In this document: positions 15,459-24,020 of the stretch, in pieces
Position numbering within the stretch: the stretch's first letter is position 1
Layout of the letters: each line of letters starts with the position of its first letter
Origin: Bradyrhizobium australiense
GTDB taxonomy: Bacteria; Pseudomonadota; Alphaproteobacteria; Rhizobiales; Xanthobacteraceae
Reading direction: 5' to 3'
Length of the DNA: 64,000 nucleotides
Assembly: GCF_013114825.1 (NCBI RefSeq)
Contig: NZ_JAAVLX010000002.1
Coordinates: 1-64,000, forward strand
Position numbers and translations under genes: made by a program
Notes under the pieces: model-generated
What the model was told of the DNA's origin: nothing
Database searches by the model: none
The model's input: only the letters and a program-made list of their open reading frames with translations

Positions 15459-16792
15459 TCGCGCTGGCCTCGTTCCCTACGCAACTTCGCCCAGTAATCC
15501 AGCCGTTTGCGGATTTCGCGCTCAAAGCCGCGGTCCGGTGGATTGTAAAAGGTCTGCCGCCCCAACGCTTCCGGGAAGTAGTCCTGCCCGGAGAAGGCGT
15601 CCGGCGCGTCGTGGTCGTATTCGTAGCCCGCGCCATAACCTTCCGACTTCATCAGCCTGGTCGGCGAATTCAGAATATGTTTTGGCGGCAGCAGCGAACC
15701 GCCCTCCTTCGCCGTACGCATCGCCGCGCCAAAGGCCATGTAGGCGGCGTTCGATTTCGGCGCGGTGGCGAGATAGATCACGGCCTGCGCGATTGCGAGC
15801 TCGCCCTCAGGATGGCCGAGGAAGTCGAACGCGTCCTTGGCGGCGTTGCAGATCACCAGCGCCTGCGGATCGGCAAGGCCGATGTCCTCGACCGCCATTC
15901 GGACCACGCGCCGCGCCAAAAACAGCGGGTCCTCGCCGGCATCCAGCATGCGCGCGAGGTAGTACAGCGCGGCATCGGGATCCGAGCCGCGCACCGATTT
16001 ATGCAGCGCCGAGATCAGGTTGTAGTGGCCGTCGGCGGATTTGTCGTAGATCGGCGCGCGGCGCTGCAGGATTTCCTGCAATTGGGCGGCGTTGAAGATT
16101 TCGTCCTTGCGCGCGGCGCGCCAGACCTCTTCGGCCAAGGTCAGCGCGGCGCGGCCGTCGCCATCGGCCATCCGCACCAGCACGGCGCGCGCCTCGGCAT
16201 CGAGCGGCAGTCTTCGGCCCTCGACCTTTTCGGCATGCGCAAAGAGTTTTTCGATCGCGGCGGCATCGAGCGAGTGGAACACCAGCACGCGGGCCCGCGA
16301 CAACAACGCGGCGTTGAGCTCGAATGACGGGTTTTCGGTGGTGGCGCCGACCAGCACCACGGTGCCGTCTTCCATCACGGGCAGGAATGAATCCTGCTGC
16401 GCGCGATTGAAGCGATGCACCTCATCGACGAACAACAGCGTGCCCTTGCCCATCTCGCGCCGGGCGCGCGCCGCGTCGAACACCTTTTTCAGATCGGCGA
16501 CGCCGGAAAACACCGCCGAAATCTGCTCGAAATGCAGTTCGGTGGCGTCCGCCAGCAGCCGCGCCACCGTGGTCTTGCCGGTGCCGGGCGGCCCCCAGAA
16601 TACCAGCGAGCCCAGCGTGCGCGTCTCCAGCATGCGCGTCAGCGCGCCGTCGGGGCCGAGGATGTGATCCTGTCCGACGACATCGGCCAGCGAGCGCGGG
16701 CGCAGCCGGTCTGGAAGCGGACGCGGCGCATCCTCCTCCATCCCTGCCGCCGCAAAGAGATTAGTCGCCTCGCGGGGTTTCTTCGGGCTCAT
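15455..16792 (-). CDS. rarA: Replication-associated recombination ATPase RarA (MgsA)
   Basis: RarA is a AAA+ ATPase related to clamp loaders that acts at stalled replication forks. Counted from ATG 16792 the protein has 445 residues. Walker A GPPGTGKT is at 67-74 and Walker B LLFVDEVH at 119-126, with sensor 1 GATTENPSF shortly after. The C-terminal tetramerisation part ends with NPPDRGFEREIRKRLDYW. The longer frame to 16846 adds only non-conserved residues inside degP. The ATG overlaps the degP stop by four bases, a pairing often seen in alphaproteobacteria. Confidence 0.95.
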   Translation of the reverse strand: MSPKKPREATNLFAAAGMEEDAPRPLPDRLRPRSLADVVGQDHILGPDGALTRMLETRTLGSLVFWGPPGTGKTTVARLLADATELHFEQISAVFSGVADLKKVFDAARARREMGKGTLLFVDEVHRFNRAQQDSFLPVMEDGTVVLVGATTENPSFELNAALLSRARVLVFHSLDAAAIEKLFAHAEKVEGRRLPLDAEARAVLVRMADGDGRAALTLAEEVWRAARKDEIFNAAQLQEILQRRAPIYDKSADGHYNLISALHKSVRGSDPDAALYYLARMLDAGEDPLFLARRVVRMAVEDIGLADPQALVICNAAKDAFDFLGHPEGELAIAQAVIYLATAPKSNAAYMAFGAAMRTAKEGGSLLPPKHILNSPTRLMKSEGYGAGYEYDHDAPDAFSGQDYFPEALGRQTFYNPPDRGFEREIRKRLDYWAKLRRERGQRE

Positions 16793-18186
16793 CCGCCGAG
16801 CGTCACGTTGATCTGCTGGCCGCCGCGCACCACAACGATGCGCCACAGCCTGGACGATGTCTTTGAAGCCTTGTCGAGATCGCTGGTCTTGTTGATCTTC
16901 TGATTGTTGACTGCAAGGATGATGTCGCCTTTCTGGAAGCCGACGCTGGCCGCAGTACCGTCATCGGCGAGATCGATCACCACGACGCCCTCGGTCTGCG
17001 AATCCAAGTGCAGCTCGTCGGCAACCGCCGGCGAAATATTGGCGACCTTGGCGCCCTGGAACGGCGAGCGCGCGGTAAGCACGATTTCATCGCGGTTGGT
17101 GTCGGGGGCGGTCTCCAGCGGTACCGCGACCTTGACGGTCTTTCCGCCACGCTGCACGTCGATTTGCGCGGCGCCGCCGAGCTGTCTTGTGGCGAAGCGA
17201 TAGTCGAACGCGTTGGGATCGTCGATCGGCTGCCCTTCGATGGCGACGATCAGGTCCGACGCTTTCAGCCCGGCGCGCGCGGCCGGACTGTTCGGCGCGA
17301 CATTGGCGACCAGAGCGCCGTTCGGCAGTTTCAGCCCCAGCGTCTCGGCGATTTCGGGCGTCACCGCCTGCAGTTTCGCACCCAGCCACGGCCGCTTGAC
17401 GGCCTTGCCGCCGCTCTTGGCCGAGGCCACGACGACCCGCACCATGTTGGCGGGAATCGCAAAGCCGATTCCCTGCGAGCCGCCGGAGCGCGAAAAGATC
17501 GCGGTGTTGATGCCGACCAGCTTGCCGGTCATGTCGACCAGAGCGCCGCCGGAATTGCCCGGATTGATCGCAGCATCAGTCTGAATGAAGAACTGGTAGT
17601 CTGTGATGCCGACCTTAGTGCGGGCCAGCGCGGACACGATGCCGTGGGTCACGGTCTGGCCGACGCCGAAGGGATTGCCGATCGCGAGCACGACGTCGCC
17701 GACCAGCAATTCATCGGAATTGGCAAAGTCCAGCGTCGCGAATTTTTCCCGTCCGTCCTTCACGCGCAGCACGGCCAGATCCGTACGGCTGTCCTTCAGC
17801 ACGATCTCGGCCTCGAACTCGCGCTTGTCGGCGAGCGATATCTTGACTTGATCGGCGCCCTCGATGACGTGGTTGTTGGTGACCACGAGCCCGGAAGAAT
17901 CGACCATCACGCCTGATCCCAGCGAGCGCTGCATCTGCTCGGGCTGCATGCCCGGGACGCCGAAGAAGCGGCGGAAGATCGGGTCATCCAACAGCGGATT
18001 GCGGTTCTGTACGGTCTTGGCGGCATAGACGTTCACCACTGCCGGCTGCGCGCGCTGCACGATCGGCGCGTAGGACAGCCGCAACTCGGCGCCCGAAGAC
18101 GGCACCCGCCGATCCTGTGCCAGCGCCGGCGCTACAACGACTGCGGAAACCAGCAGCAATGCGAAAGAGCGGATCGTCAACGTCAT
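16789..18186 (-). CDS. Periplasmic serine endoprotease of the DegP/DegQ family
   Basis: This HtrA-type protease degrades or refolds damaged periplasmic proteins. Counted from ATG 18186 it has 465 residues with a signal peptide (1-23, VAPALAQ). The catalytic triad is H106 in TNNHVIEG, D136 in SRTDLAVL and S212 in NPGNSGGAL. Two PDZ domains follow, roughly 250-345 and 370-460. The upstream extension to 18258 lacks conserved sequence. The gene heads an operon with rarA and a TPR protein. The three genes overlap by 4 bases each. An HxlR regulator lies 81 bases upstream on the same strand and may be co-transcribed. Confidence 0.93.
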   Translation of the reverse strand: MTLTIRSFALLLVSAVVVAPALAQDRRVPSSGAELRLSYAPIVQRAQPAVVNVYAAKTVQNRNPLLDDPIFRRFFGVPGMQPEQMQRSLGSGVMVDSSGLVVTNNHVIEGADQVKISLADKREFEAEIVLKDSRTDLAVLRVKDGREKFATLDFANSDELLVGDVVLAIGNPFGVGQTVTHGIVSALARTKVGITDYQFFIQTDAAINPGNSGGALVDMTGKLVGINTAIFSRSGGSQGIGFAIPANMVRVVVASAKSGGKAVKRPWLGAKLQAVTPEIAETLGLKLPNGALVANVAPNSPAARAGLKASDLIVAIEGQPIDDPNAFDYRFATRQLGGAAQIDVQRGGKTVKVAVPLETAPDTNRDEIVLTARSPFQGAKVANISPAVADELHLDSQTEGVVVIDLADDGTAASVGFQKGDIILAVNNQKINKTSDLDKASKTSSRLWRIVVVRGGQQINVTLGG

Positions 18187-18267
18187 GCAAGAATCCCAAA
18201 TTGATGGCCTCAGATATAGATGCGAGGCGGTAACGAGAGAAGGTAACTCGGTACACAATACTGCCGG

Positions 18268-18645
18268 TCAGGCCGCGCGATCGGAAGCTTTGACGGTATC
18301 GGAGGCCGGCGCACAGGATAGCCTTTCCTGGTGGCCCTCTCCCCATGCCCTGAGCGTCTCGATCACCGGCCGCAGGCTCTCGCCGATCTCCGATAGCGAG
18401 TATTCGACCCGCGGCGGCACCTCGGCATAGACCTTGCGGATCACGAGCTTGTCGTCCTCGAGCGCGCGAAGCTGCTTGGTCAGCATGCGCTGGGTAATTC
18501 CGGGCATCCGCCGCCGCAACTCCCCAAAGCGCTGGGTGCCGGCCTGCAGGTGGAACAGGATCACGCCTTTCCACTTGCCGTCGATCAGGTCGAGCGTGGC
18601 TTCGACAGCGCAGCCCGGCCGACGGGCAAAATTCCGCCGCTTCAT
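18268..18645 (-). CDS. HxlR-family transcriptional regulator
   Basis: The 125-residue winged-helix protein starts with the family signature CAVEATLDLIDGKWKGVIL at residues 12-30, followed by FGELRRRMPGITQRMLTKQL and the wing PPRVEYSLSE. A single Cys (C12), in the position used for redox or quinone sensing in some HxlR proteins such as YodB, is present. It is divergent from the quinone-oxidoreductase-like gene at 18778, a very common HxlR arrangement. I infer that it represses that gene. Confidence 0.9.
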   Translation of the reverse strand: MKRRNFARRPGCAVEATLDLIDGKWKGVILFHLQAGTQRFGELRRRMPGITQRMLTKQLRALEDDKLVIRKVYAEVPPRVEYSLSEIGESLRPVIETLRAWGEGHQERLSCAPASDTVKASDRAA

Positions 18646-18666
18646 GGGATTTTCCTGGGGCTTTTC

Positions 18667-18700
18667 CCAATAGTATCCAGAAAGGGACTAGTTCCCCAAA
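18667..18700. promoter_or_regulatory. Divergent promoter region with candidate HxlR operator
   Basis: The HxlR-oxidoreductase gap holds TAGTA at 18671-18675, which on the minus strand is part of a TACTAT -10 box for the regulator, and ACTA within a near palindrome GGGACTAGTTCCC at 18684-18696. The TAGT/ACTA spacing resembles the inverted repeat at 13118-13136 in front of the other HxlR unit. Confidence 0.35.
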
Positions 18701-18777
18701 TTTACAGTACTTGCCATTCCGATGCCAGCGCGACAGGTAGGCTTCCAACGATTTCACCCAGCCAGGGAGACAGGGAC

Positions 18778-19791
18778 ATGAAGGCCGTCGGATACAGAAA
18801 ATCGCTTCCCATCGAGGACGCGAATTCGCTGATCGATTTTGAAGCTCCCAAGCCAGAACCGACGGGCCGCGACATCCGCGTCGCCGTCAAGGCGATCTCC
18901 GCCAACCCGGTCGATTACAAGGTCCGCAAGCGCGCCGCCCCGCCCGAGGGCGAGACAAAAATCCTGGGCTACGACGCCGCTGGCATCGTCGATGCCGTCG
19001 GCCCCGACGTCACCCTGTTCAAATCAGGCGACGAGGTATTTTACGCCGGCTCGATCCTGCGCCAGGGAACCAACGCGGAATTTCACTTGGTCGACGAGCG
19101 GATCGTTGGCAAGAAGCCGAGATCGCTGTCGTTCGCGCAGGCCGCAGCGCTGCCGCTGACGTCGATCACCGCCTGGGAATTGCTGTTCGACCGGCTCGGC
19201 GCCGTGCCGGGCAAGAGCCTCGATCCGCGCACCTTGCTGATCACCGGCGGCGCCGGTGGCGTCGGCTCGATCCTGACCCAGCTGGCGCGCCGCCTGACCG
19301 GGCTGACGGTGGTCGCCACCGCCACGCGTCCGGAGTCGCAGAAATGGTGCCTCGATCTCGGCGCGCATGCCGTGATTGACCATTCCCAGCCGATGAAAGA
19401 GCAGATCGAGAAATTGAAAGTGCCGCCGGTCGCGCTGGTCGCGAGCCTCACGTTCACCGACCAGCACTACAAGGCGATCGCGGATTTCATCGCACCACAA
19501 GGCAAGTTCGGCCTGATCGACGATCCCCCGGAATTCACTGTCTCGGCCTTCAAGGGGAAGGCGGTGTCGATCCACTGGGAATCGATGTTCACGCGCTCCT
19601 CGTTCCAGACGCCTGACATGATCGCCCAGCACCACCTCCTGAACGACGTCTCCAACCTCCTCGACAAGGGCGTGCTGCGTACAACGCTCGACCAGACCTT
19701 CGGCACCATCAACGCCGCCAATCTGAAACGGGCCCATGCGCTATTGGAAAGCGGCAAGTCGCGCGGCAAGATCGTGCTGGAGGGCTGGTAG
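18778..19791 (+). CDS. Zinc-independent MDR oxidoreductase (quinone reductase-like)
   Basis: This 337-residue medium-chain dehydrogenase/reductase is predicted to use NADPH to reduce quinones or enones in the cytosol. A GroES-like domain (about 1-125, with AISANPVDYKVRKR and LGYDAAGIVDAVG) is followed by a Rossmann domain with GGAGGVGSILTQLAR near 156-170. The zinc ligands of alcohol dehydrogenases are absent, as expected for this branch. It closely resembles proteins annotated as zinc-binding alcohol dehydrogenase family. ATG 18778 was chosen; the frame extends upstream to 18550 but that part is the regulator's antisense. Probable control: the divergent HxlR protein. Confidence 0.92.
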   Translation: MKAVGYRKSLPIEDANSLIDFEAPKPEPTGRDIRVAVKAISANPVDYKVRKRAAPPEGETKILGYDAAGIVDAVGPDVTLFKSGDEVFYAGSILRQGTNAEFHLVDERIVGKKPRSLSFAQAAALPLTSITAWELLFDRLGAVPGKSLDPRTLLITGGAGGVGSILTQLARRLTGLTVVATATRPESQKWCLDLGAHAVIDHSQPMKEQIEKLKVPPVALVASLTFTDQHYKAIADFIAPQGKFGLIDDPPEFTVSAFKGKAVSIHWESMFTRSSFQTPDMIAQHHLLNDVSNLLDKGVLRTTLDQTFGTINAANLKRAHALLESGKSRGKIVLEGW

Positions 19792-20010
19792 CATGGACGT
19801 TACCCGCGAAACGCGACCTCTCCCGGCCGCGAGTTCCAGATCGGAAAAAATGGGAATTCGCCTAAGAGCGGCTCCCTGTCGAACCGTCGCCTGAACGGGT
19901 ATTCATCAAAATTAAATTTACCGCGAAAGGCCTTTTGGAAGCCGACACTTAAGCAACGAACTTCACCTGAATGTGTTTAGCGAATGTCTGTTTACGGAAA
20001 GGAGTAGTCC

Positions 20011-20376
20011 ATGAGGAAAGCACCTTTAGCCTTGGCCGCGGCGGCAACTCTTGGCCTCGCCACCATCGCAGCGCCGGCGCCCGCGGAAGCGCGGCACGGC
20101 GGATTCTTTCCCGGGCTGGCCGGCGGGCTTATCGCAGGCGCAGTGATCGGCGGATTGGCTTCGAGCGCTTACGCCTATGGTCCGGGCTACGGATACTATG
20201 ACGGCTATTACGGCGGATATGCCCCGGCCTATTACGGCGGTTATGCACCAGCTTACTACGGCGGATATTACGACGAGCCCTTCGTGCCCGTCGTTCGCTA
20301 CCGTCGCGTGGTTCGCCCGGCATTCGCCTACTATCCGCGTCCGCGGTTTTATCATCGCCACTGGCATCACTGGTGA
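20011..20376 (+). CDS. Tyr/Gly-rich small exported protein
   Basis: The product is a 121-residue protein with a signal peptide (1-27, APAPAEA), a short hydrophobic Gly-rich stretch (LAGGLIAGAVIGGLASSAYA), and a low-complexity middle of repeated YYGGYAPA units (three near-copies between residues 66 and 85). The end is rich in Arg, Tyr and His (YHRHWHHW). Such proteins are widespread in Bradyrhizobium and have no assigned function; surface or envelope association and metal binding by the His tail are guesses. The AAAGGAG ribosome site precedes ATG 20011. The 219 bases upstream hold no promoter I can name. Confidence 0.75.
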   Translation: MRKAPLALAAAATLGLATIAAPAPAEARHGGFFPGLAGGLIAGAVIGGLASSAYAYGPGYGYYDGYYGGYAPAYYGGYAPAYYGGYYDEPFVPVVRYRRVVRPAFAYYPRPRFYHRHWHHW

Positions 20377-20392
20377 TCCAGCGAATGAAAAG

Positions 20393-20412
20393 GGCCGCCT
20401 GACACGGCGGCA
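20393..20412 (-). terminator. Possible terminator of the DUF1236 gene
   Basis: A 6-bp GC stem (GCCGCC/GGCGGC, loop of six bases, 20394-20411) lies 19 bases past the DUF1236 stop. On the minus strand it is followed by CCCTTTTC, a weak U-run. Confidence 0.4.
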
Positions 20413-20430
20413 TGGAGCGACGAGAGTACC

Positions 20431-20781
20431 TCAGTCGATCTCATGCACTACCGTGCGCGTGGCAGGGTCGACCAGCATCACGCGATTGTTCGAGTAGACA
20501 TAGCGATACTTCGTCACTGACGGGCCCCAATCCGAAGGCACTGCCTCGAGCTCGACGTCGGTCGGCACCTTGGCGCCCACCACGATTCTTTCCCGCGTTT
20601 CAATCGGACGGATCTTGTGCTCGGTCACGTAGCTCTTGATCTTCGTGCGATACTCCGGCTCAATCTGTACCGTAGCGCCCCCAGTTCCGGTGGTCGTTCC
20701 GGGAGTGATGACCGTGGTTTGAGCGTTGGCCATGGTCGCAACCAGCGACGCTGCCGCCGCTAAAATAAGCAGCTTCTTCAT
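20431..20781 (-). CDS. DUF1236 domain exported protein
   Basis: The product is a 116-residue predicted periplasmic protein: signal peptide 1-21 (ASLVATMANA), a Thr/Gly-rich linker (TTVITPGTTTGTGGA), then the DUF1236 domain with IEPEYRTKIKSYVTEHKIRP and SVTKYRYVYSNNRVMLVDP. Function is unknown; DUF1236 proteins are abundant in rhizobia and often stress-linked. ATG 20781 follows GAGGAGG. A promoter matching the EcfG consensus lies 40 bases upstream, supporting control by the general stress response. Confidence 0.88.
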   Translation of the reverse strand: MKKLLILAAAASLVATMANAQTTVITPGTTTGTGGATVQIEPEYRTKIKSYVTEHKIRPIETRERIVVGAKVPTDVELEAVPSDWGPSVTKYRYVYSNNRVMLVDPATRTVVHEID

Positions 20782-20820
20782 GTAGTCCTCCTCAAGCCGC
20801 ATCAGCGCGGCATCAGGAAA

Positions 20821-20845
20821 AACGGTTTCTGCGTGTCCTTGTTCC
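20821..20845 (-). promoter_or_regulatory. Predicted EcfG (general stress response) promoter
   Basis: On the minus strand GGAAC (20845-20841), 16 bases, then CGTT (20824-20821) match the EcfG consensus exactly. The transcript would start near 20815, about 34 bases before the ATG of the DUF1236 gene. Confidence 0.65.
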
Positions 20846-20877
20846 GCCTGAACGCCCGCTTCATAGCATTTGCTGGC

Positions 20878-21174
20878 CTAAACCGGCGCGACGCCCTCGA
20901 CGAAAATCAGACGGCGACCCAGCGCGGTCTGCCGCACTCTAAACGCCTCGGCATATTCCGGCGAGGCGTACCATTCGCGCAAACGCGCCATTGTCGGAAA
21001 TTCGACAACGATAATGGTTTTCGGCGGCGGCTCGCCTTCGATCAAATTTGCAGCGCCACCACGGATCAAATAGCGGCCGCCATAATGTGCGATCGCCTTC
21101 GCGGCGATCGTTCGATAGACCTCGAACCCTGCCGGATCGCGCATCTCGACTTCGGAAATAACGTAGGCTGACAT
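20878..21174 (-). CDS. DUF1330 domain protein
   Basis: The 98-residue cytosolic protein has a ferredoxin-like dimeric alpha/beta-barrel fold. Family signatures: AYVISEVEMRDPAGFEVYR at the start, YGGRYLIRGG in the middle, then IIVVEFPTMARLREWYASPEY. Members are annotated only as DUF1330, and no catalytic activity is established. It lies 23 bases after the Gre-factor gene on the same strand and may share its transcript. Confidence 0.9.
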   Translation of the reverse strand: MSAYVISEVEMRDPAGFEVYRTIAAKAIAHYGGRYLIRGGAANLIEGEPPPKTIIVVEFPTMARLREWYASPEYAEAFRVRQTALGRRLIFVEGVAPV

Positions 21175-21197
21175 CCTTCACCTCGCGGCGTTACGCA

Positions 21198-21656
21198 TCA
21201 CCGGATTTCGACGATTTCCGCCTCGCCTCCGGCGATGACGACGACATCGCCGACGCCCTTGCCGAACAGCGCGCGCGCCAGCGGCGAGCCGTGCGAGATC
21301 GTCCCGTGCGCGGGCTCAGCCTCGTCTTCGCCGACGATCCGGAACGTCTGTCGCCGATCATCCTCGCGCACGATGGTGACGGTGTGGCCGAAACGCACGA
21401 CGGAATTGTCCGTGGGCTCGGGTGCCACCCTTGCCGTGGCGCGGCGAGCATTCCAATAGCGGAAGTCACGGCGAGCGCTGGCCAGCGCCGCGCGATCTCC
21501 CGCGGATTGCGCCGCAGCCTGGCCCGCCTCGGCCGCGGCCAACGCTTGCTCGATCCGGCGGAGACCTTCAGCCGTTACATCATTCGGAAGATCGGAGATT
21601 GGCCGGTCAGGCAGACCTTCGACGTCCTCTGTGTCCTTGACGAACGCCCTACTCAT
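21198..21656 (-). CDS. GreA/GreB-family transcript cleavage factor-like protein
   Basis: The 152-residue protein has the two-part Gre layout: an N-terminal helical hairpin (about 25-75, Ala-rich with RRIEQALAAAEAGQAAA) and a C-terminal FKBP-like domain (about 82-152) with SVVRFGHTVTIV, the HGSSPLA-like ISHGSPLARAL and GKGVGDVV. It is not the main GreA, whose hairpin tip carries two acidic residues that I cannot place here. It may bind RNA polymerase through the secondary channel without stimulating cleavage. ATG 21656 was preferred to a longer frame to 21773 that runs across the rplQ terminator. Confidence 0.8.
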   Translation of the reverse strand: MSRAFVKDTEDVEGLPDRPISDLPNDVTAEGLRRIEQALAAAEAGQAAAQSAGDRAALASARRDFRYWNARRATARVAPEPTDNSVVRFGHTVTIVREDDRRQTFRIVGEDEAEPAHGTISHGSPLARALFGKGVGDVVVIAGGEAEIVEIR

Positions 21657-21733
21657 GCCTGTCAAACGTTTGACGGCCCGGAACGGTTCCTGCGAAGTCA
21701 CGCGCTGGCGGCGATGGCGGGCGCGTCGGGCAA

Positions 21734-21763
21734 CAAAAAAGCGGCGCTTTAAGCGCCGCTTTT
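21734..21763 (-). terminator. Intrinsic terminator of the alpha operon
   Basis: A 13-bp perfect stem (arms 21737-21749 and 21751-21763, AAAAGCGGCGCTT and its complement) lies 20 bases beyond the rplQ stop. On the minus strand it runs into six U residues. It closes the long ribosomal gene run. Confidence 0.85.
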
Positions 21764-21783
21764 GAAACTGCAATCCGAAAAAC

Positions 21784-22200
21784 TCACGCCGCTTCGGCGG
21801 ACTTCTCCTCCACCGGACCAGAATCCTGGCCCTTGGCGTCGACGTCGCGGTCGACGAATTCGATCACGGCCATCGGCGCGTTGTCGCCGTAGCGGAAGCC
21901 GGCCTTGATGATGCGGGTGTAGCCGCCCTGGCGGTCCTTGTAGCGGGGTGCCAGCGTGTCGAACAGCTTCTTGACCTGGTCGACGTCGCGCATTTCCGAG
22001 ATCGCCTGCCGCCGCATGGCGAGCCCACCCTTCTTACCGAGGGTGACGAGCTTCTCGACGATCGGGCGCAGCTCCTTGGCCTTCGGCAGCGTGGTGACGA
22101 TCTGCTCGTGCTTGATCAGGGCCGCGCACATGTTGGCGAACATCGCGCGGCGATGCTCGGCGGTGCGGTTGAGCTTACGATGAACCTTGCCGTGACGCAT
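21784..22200 (-). CDS. rplQ: 50S ribosomal protein L17
   Basis: L17 lines the 50S subunit near the exit tunnel. The 138 residues begin with the invariant [20 protein letters not shown] and contain [21 protein letters not shown]. After the conserved core (about 1-118) comes an acidic, Ala/Glu-rich tail of 20 residues, common in alphaproteobacteria. It is the last gene of the alpha operon, 158 bases after rpoA, a gap that holds a palindromic repeat. A terminator follows. Confidence 0.97.
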   Translation of the reverse strand: MRHGKVHRKLNRTAEHRRAMFANMCAALIKHEQIVTTLPKAKELRPIVEKLVTLGKKGGLAMRRQAISEMRDVDQVKKLFDTLAPRYKDRQGGYTRIIKAGFRYGDNAPMAVIEFVDRDVDAKGQDSGPVEEKSAEAA

Positions 22201-22278
22201 TGATTTATTCCTTGATTAGTCTTCGTCGCGACGGTTCGTCGGACTTGTTGCTCAGGTGGGCTACCTGCGTTCGCCCCA

Positions 22279-22352
22279 GTCATTCCGGACCTCGCAAAGC
22301 GACAATCCGGAATCTCGAGATTCCGGGTTCGCGCTCACGCGCCCGGAATAAC
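22279..22352. repeat. Palindromic intergenic repeat between rpoA and rplQ
   Basis: The centre is a perfect 20-base palindrome, CCGGAATCTCGAGATTCCGG at 22307-22326. It is flanked by CATTCCGGACCTCGC on the left and GCGCCCGGAATAACG on the right, so the whole unit can fold as a long hairpin. Elements with this CCGGAATCTCGAGATTCCGG core occur many times in Bradyrhizobium and Rhodopseudomonas genomes (from memory). Confidence 0.8.
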
Positions 22353-22358
22353 GAATGC

Positions 22359-23378
22359 TCAGTAATGATCCTCGAAGCGCTTGGCGAGTTCGTCGATGTT
22401 CTCCGGCGGCCAGCCCGGCACTTCCATGCCGAGATGCAGGCCCATCTGGGCCAGCACTTCCTTGATCTCGTTCAGTGACTTGCGGCCGAAGTTCGGGGTG
22501 CGGAGCATTTCCGCTTCCGACTTCTGCACGAGGTCGCCGATATAGACGATGTTGTCGTTCTTCAGGCAGTTTGCCGAACGCACCGACAGTTCGAGCTCGT
22601 CGACCTTCTTGAGAAACGCCGGGTTGAAGGCGAGATCGGGGATGATCTCCTGCGCGACTTCCTTGCGCGGCTCTTCGAAGTTCACGAACACGTTGAGCTG
22701 ATCCTGCAGGATGCGCGCGGCATAGGCCACCGCGTCCTCCGGCGAGATCGCGCCGTTGGTCTCGATCGTCATGGTCAGCTTGTCGTAGTCGAGGATCTGG
22801 CCCTCGCGGGTGTTCTCGACTTTGTAGGAGACCTTGCGCACGGGCGAGAACAGGCTGTCGACCGGGATCAGGCCGATCGGCGCGTCCTCCGGCCGGTTAC
22901 GCTCGGCGGCGACGTAGCCCTTGCCGGCGGCAACCGTGAACTCCATGCGGATTTCAGCGCCCTCGTCCAGTGTGCAGAGCTGCAGGTCGGGATTGAGCAC
23001 GACGATGTCGCCGACGGTCTGAATGTCGCCGGCGGTAACGACGCCCGGACCGGACTTCTTCACGACCATGCGCTTGGGGCCTTCGCCCTGCATCTTGATC
23101 GAGATGTCCTTGATGTTGAGCACGATGTCGGTGACGTCCTCGCGAACGCCCGCGATCGAGGAGAACTCGTGCAGCACGCCGTCGATGTGCACCGACTGCA
23201 CGGCGGCGCCCTGCAGCGACGACAGCAGGATGCGGCGCAACGCGTTACCGAGCGTCTGGCCGAAGCCGCGCTCGAGCGGCTCGGCGACCACGGTCGCAAA
23301 CCGTGTCGTGTCGGGGCCCGCCGTTACCTGCAGCTTGTTCGGTCGAATGAGTTCTTGCCAATTTTTCTGGATCGTCAC
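22359..23378 (-). CDS. rpoA: RNA polymerase alpha subunit
   Basis: The alpha subunit forms the dimer platform for polymerase assembly and contacts regulators and UP elements. From GTG 23378 the protein has 339 residues: N-terminal domain (about 1-235, with [20 protein letters not shown]) and C-terminal domain (about 255-330, with [16 protein letters not shown] and [15 protein letters not shown]). I chose the GTG because the conserved start is [14 protein letters not shown] and AAGGGGTG precedes it; an ATG seven codons upstream (23399) is possible. It sits between rpsK and rplQ as usual. Confidence 0.96.
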   Translation of the reverse strand: MTIQKNWQELIRPNKLQVTAGPDTTRFATVVAEPLERGFGQTLGNALRRILLSSLQGAAVQSVHIDGVLHEFSSIAGVREDVTDIVLNIKDISIKMQGEGPKRMVVKKSGPGVVTAGDIQTVGDIVVLNPDLQLCTLDEGAEIRMEFTVAAGKGYVAAERNRPEDAPIGLIPVDSLFSPVRKVSYKVENTREGQILDYDKLTMTIETNGAISPEDAVAYAARILQDQLNVFVNFEEPRKEVAQEIIPDLAFNPAFLKKVDELELSVRSANCLKNDNIVYIGDLVQKSEAEMLRTPNFGRKSLNEIKEVLAQMGLHLGMEVPGWPPENIDELAKRFEDHY

Positions 23379-23510
23379 TTTGTCACCCCTTCGGGTCAAT
23401 AGACCGGGCCAGTCGATCCGTCGTCAGATCACTGGCGTTGGAGATCGCGGATCAGTCCGCGGAAAATTCCAAAAGCAATCGCGAGCGGCAAAACCGCCCG
23501 CGACCAGACA

Positions 23511-23900
23511 TCAAACGCGCCGGCGCTTGCGCGGACGGCAACCATTGTGCGGGATCGTCGTCACGTCGCGGATCGACGTCACGGTGAAGCCCGCCGCCTG
23601 TAGCGCGCGAAGTGCCGATTCGCGGCCCGAACCGGGGCCGGCAACTTCCACTTCCAGCGTGCGCATGCCGTGTTCCTGCGCCTTCTTGGAAACGTCTTCG
23701 GCCGCGACCTGCGCGGCATAGGGGGTCGACTTGCGCGAGCCCTTGAAGCCCATCGTGCCGGCCGAGGACCAGGCAATGGTATTGCCCTGCGCGTCGGTGA
23801 TGGTGATGGTCGTGTTGTTGAAGGACGAATTCACGTGCGCGATGCCGGAGGCGATGTTCTTGCGTTCGCGACGGCGTACGCGGGTGGCTTCCTTGCCCAT
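23511..23900 (-). CDS. rpsK: 30S ribosomal protein S11
   Basis: S11 forms part of the mRNA platform of the 30S subunit. The 129 residues contain [40 protein letters not shown] and the C-terminal [13 protein letters not shown], all conserved. It lies 120 bases after rpsM, a spacing that contains an inverted repeat, and 132 bases before rpoA. There is no rpsD between them, which is normal in alphaproteobacteria. Confidence 0.98.
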   Translation of the reverse strand: MGKEATRVRRRERKNIASGIAHVNSSFNNTTITITDAQGNTIAWSSAGTMGFKGSRKSTPYAAQVAAEDVSKKAQEHGMRTLEVEVAGPGSGRESALRALQAAGFTVTSIRDVTTIPHNGCRPRKRRRV

Positions 23901-23962
23901 TACCTAAAACCTTCCTGTGATCTCAAACGCCGCCGTACTGCCAGCGGCTACACCTAAAAAAC

Positions 23963-24020
23963 GCGAGTGGCGAATGGCGAGTAGATTTCTATTCGCCAAT
24001 CGCAATTCCCTATTCGCCAA
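23963..24020. repeat. Inverted repeat of GCGAATGGCGA type, copy in rpsM-rpsK gap
   Basis: The left arm GCGAGTGGCGAATGGCGAGTAG is followed by two right arms, CTATTCGCCAATCGC and CCCTATTCGCCAATTAC. The unit ends exactly at the rpsM stop codon. A similar unit sits in the tuf-rpsJ gap at 36573-36628. Confidence 0.65.

Noticed and set aside
20200..20275. Short tandem repeat of about 24 bases, considered as a CRISPR-like array
   Set aside because: The units are contiguous without spacers and lie inside the Tyr/Gly-rich gene; they encode YYGGYAPA copies.
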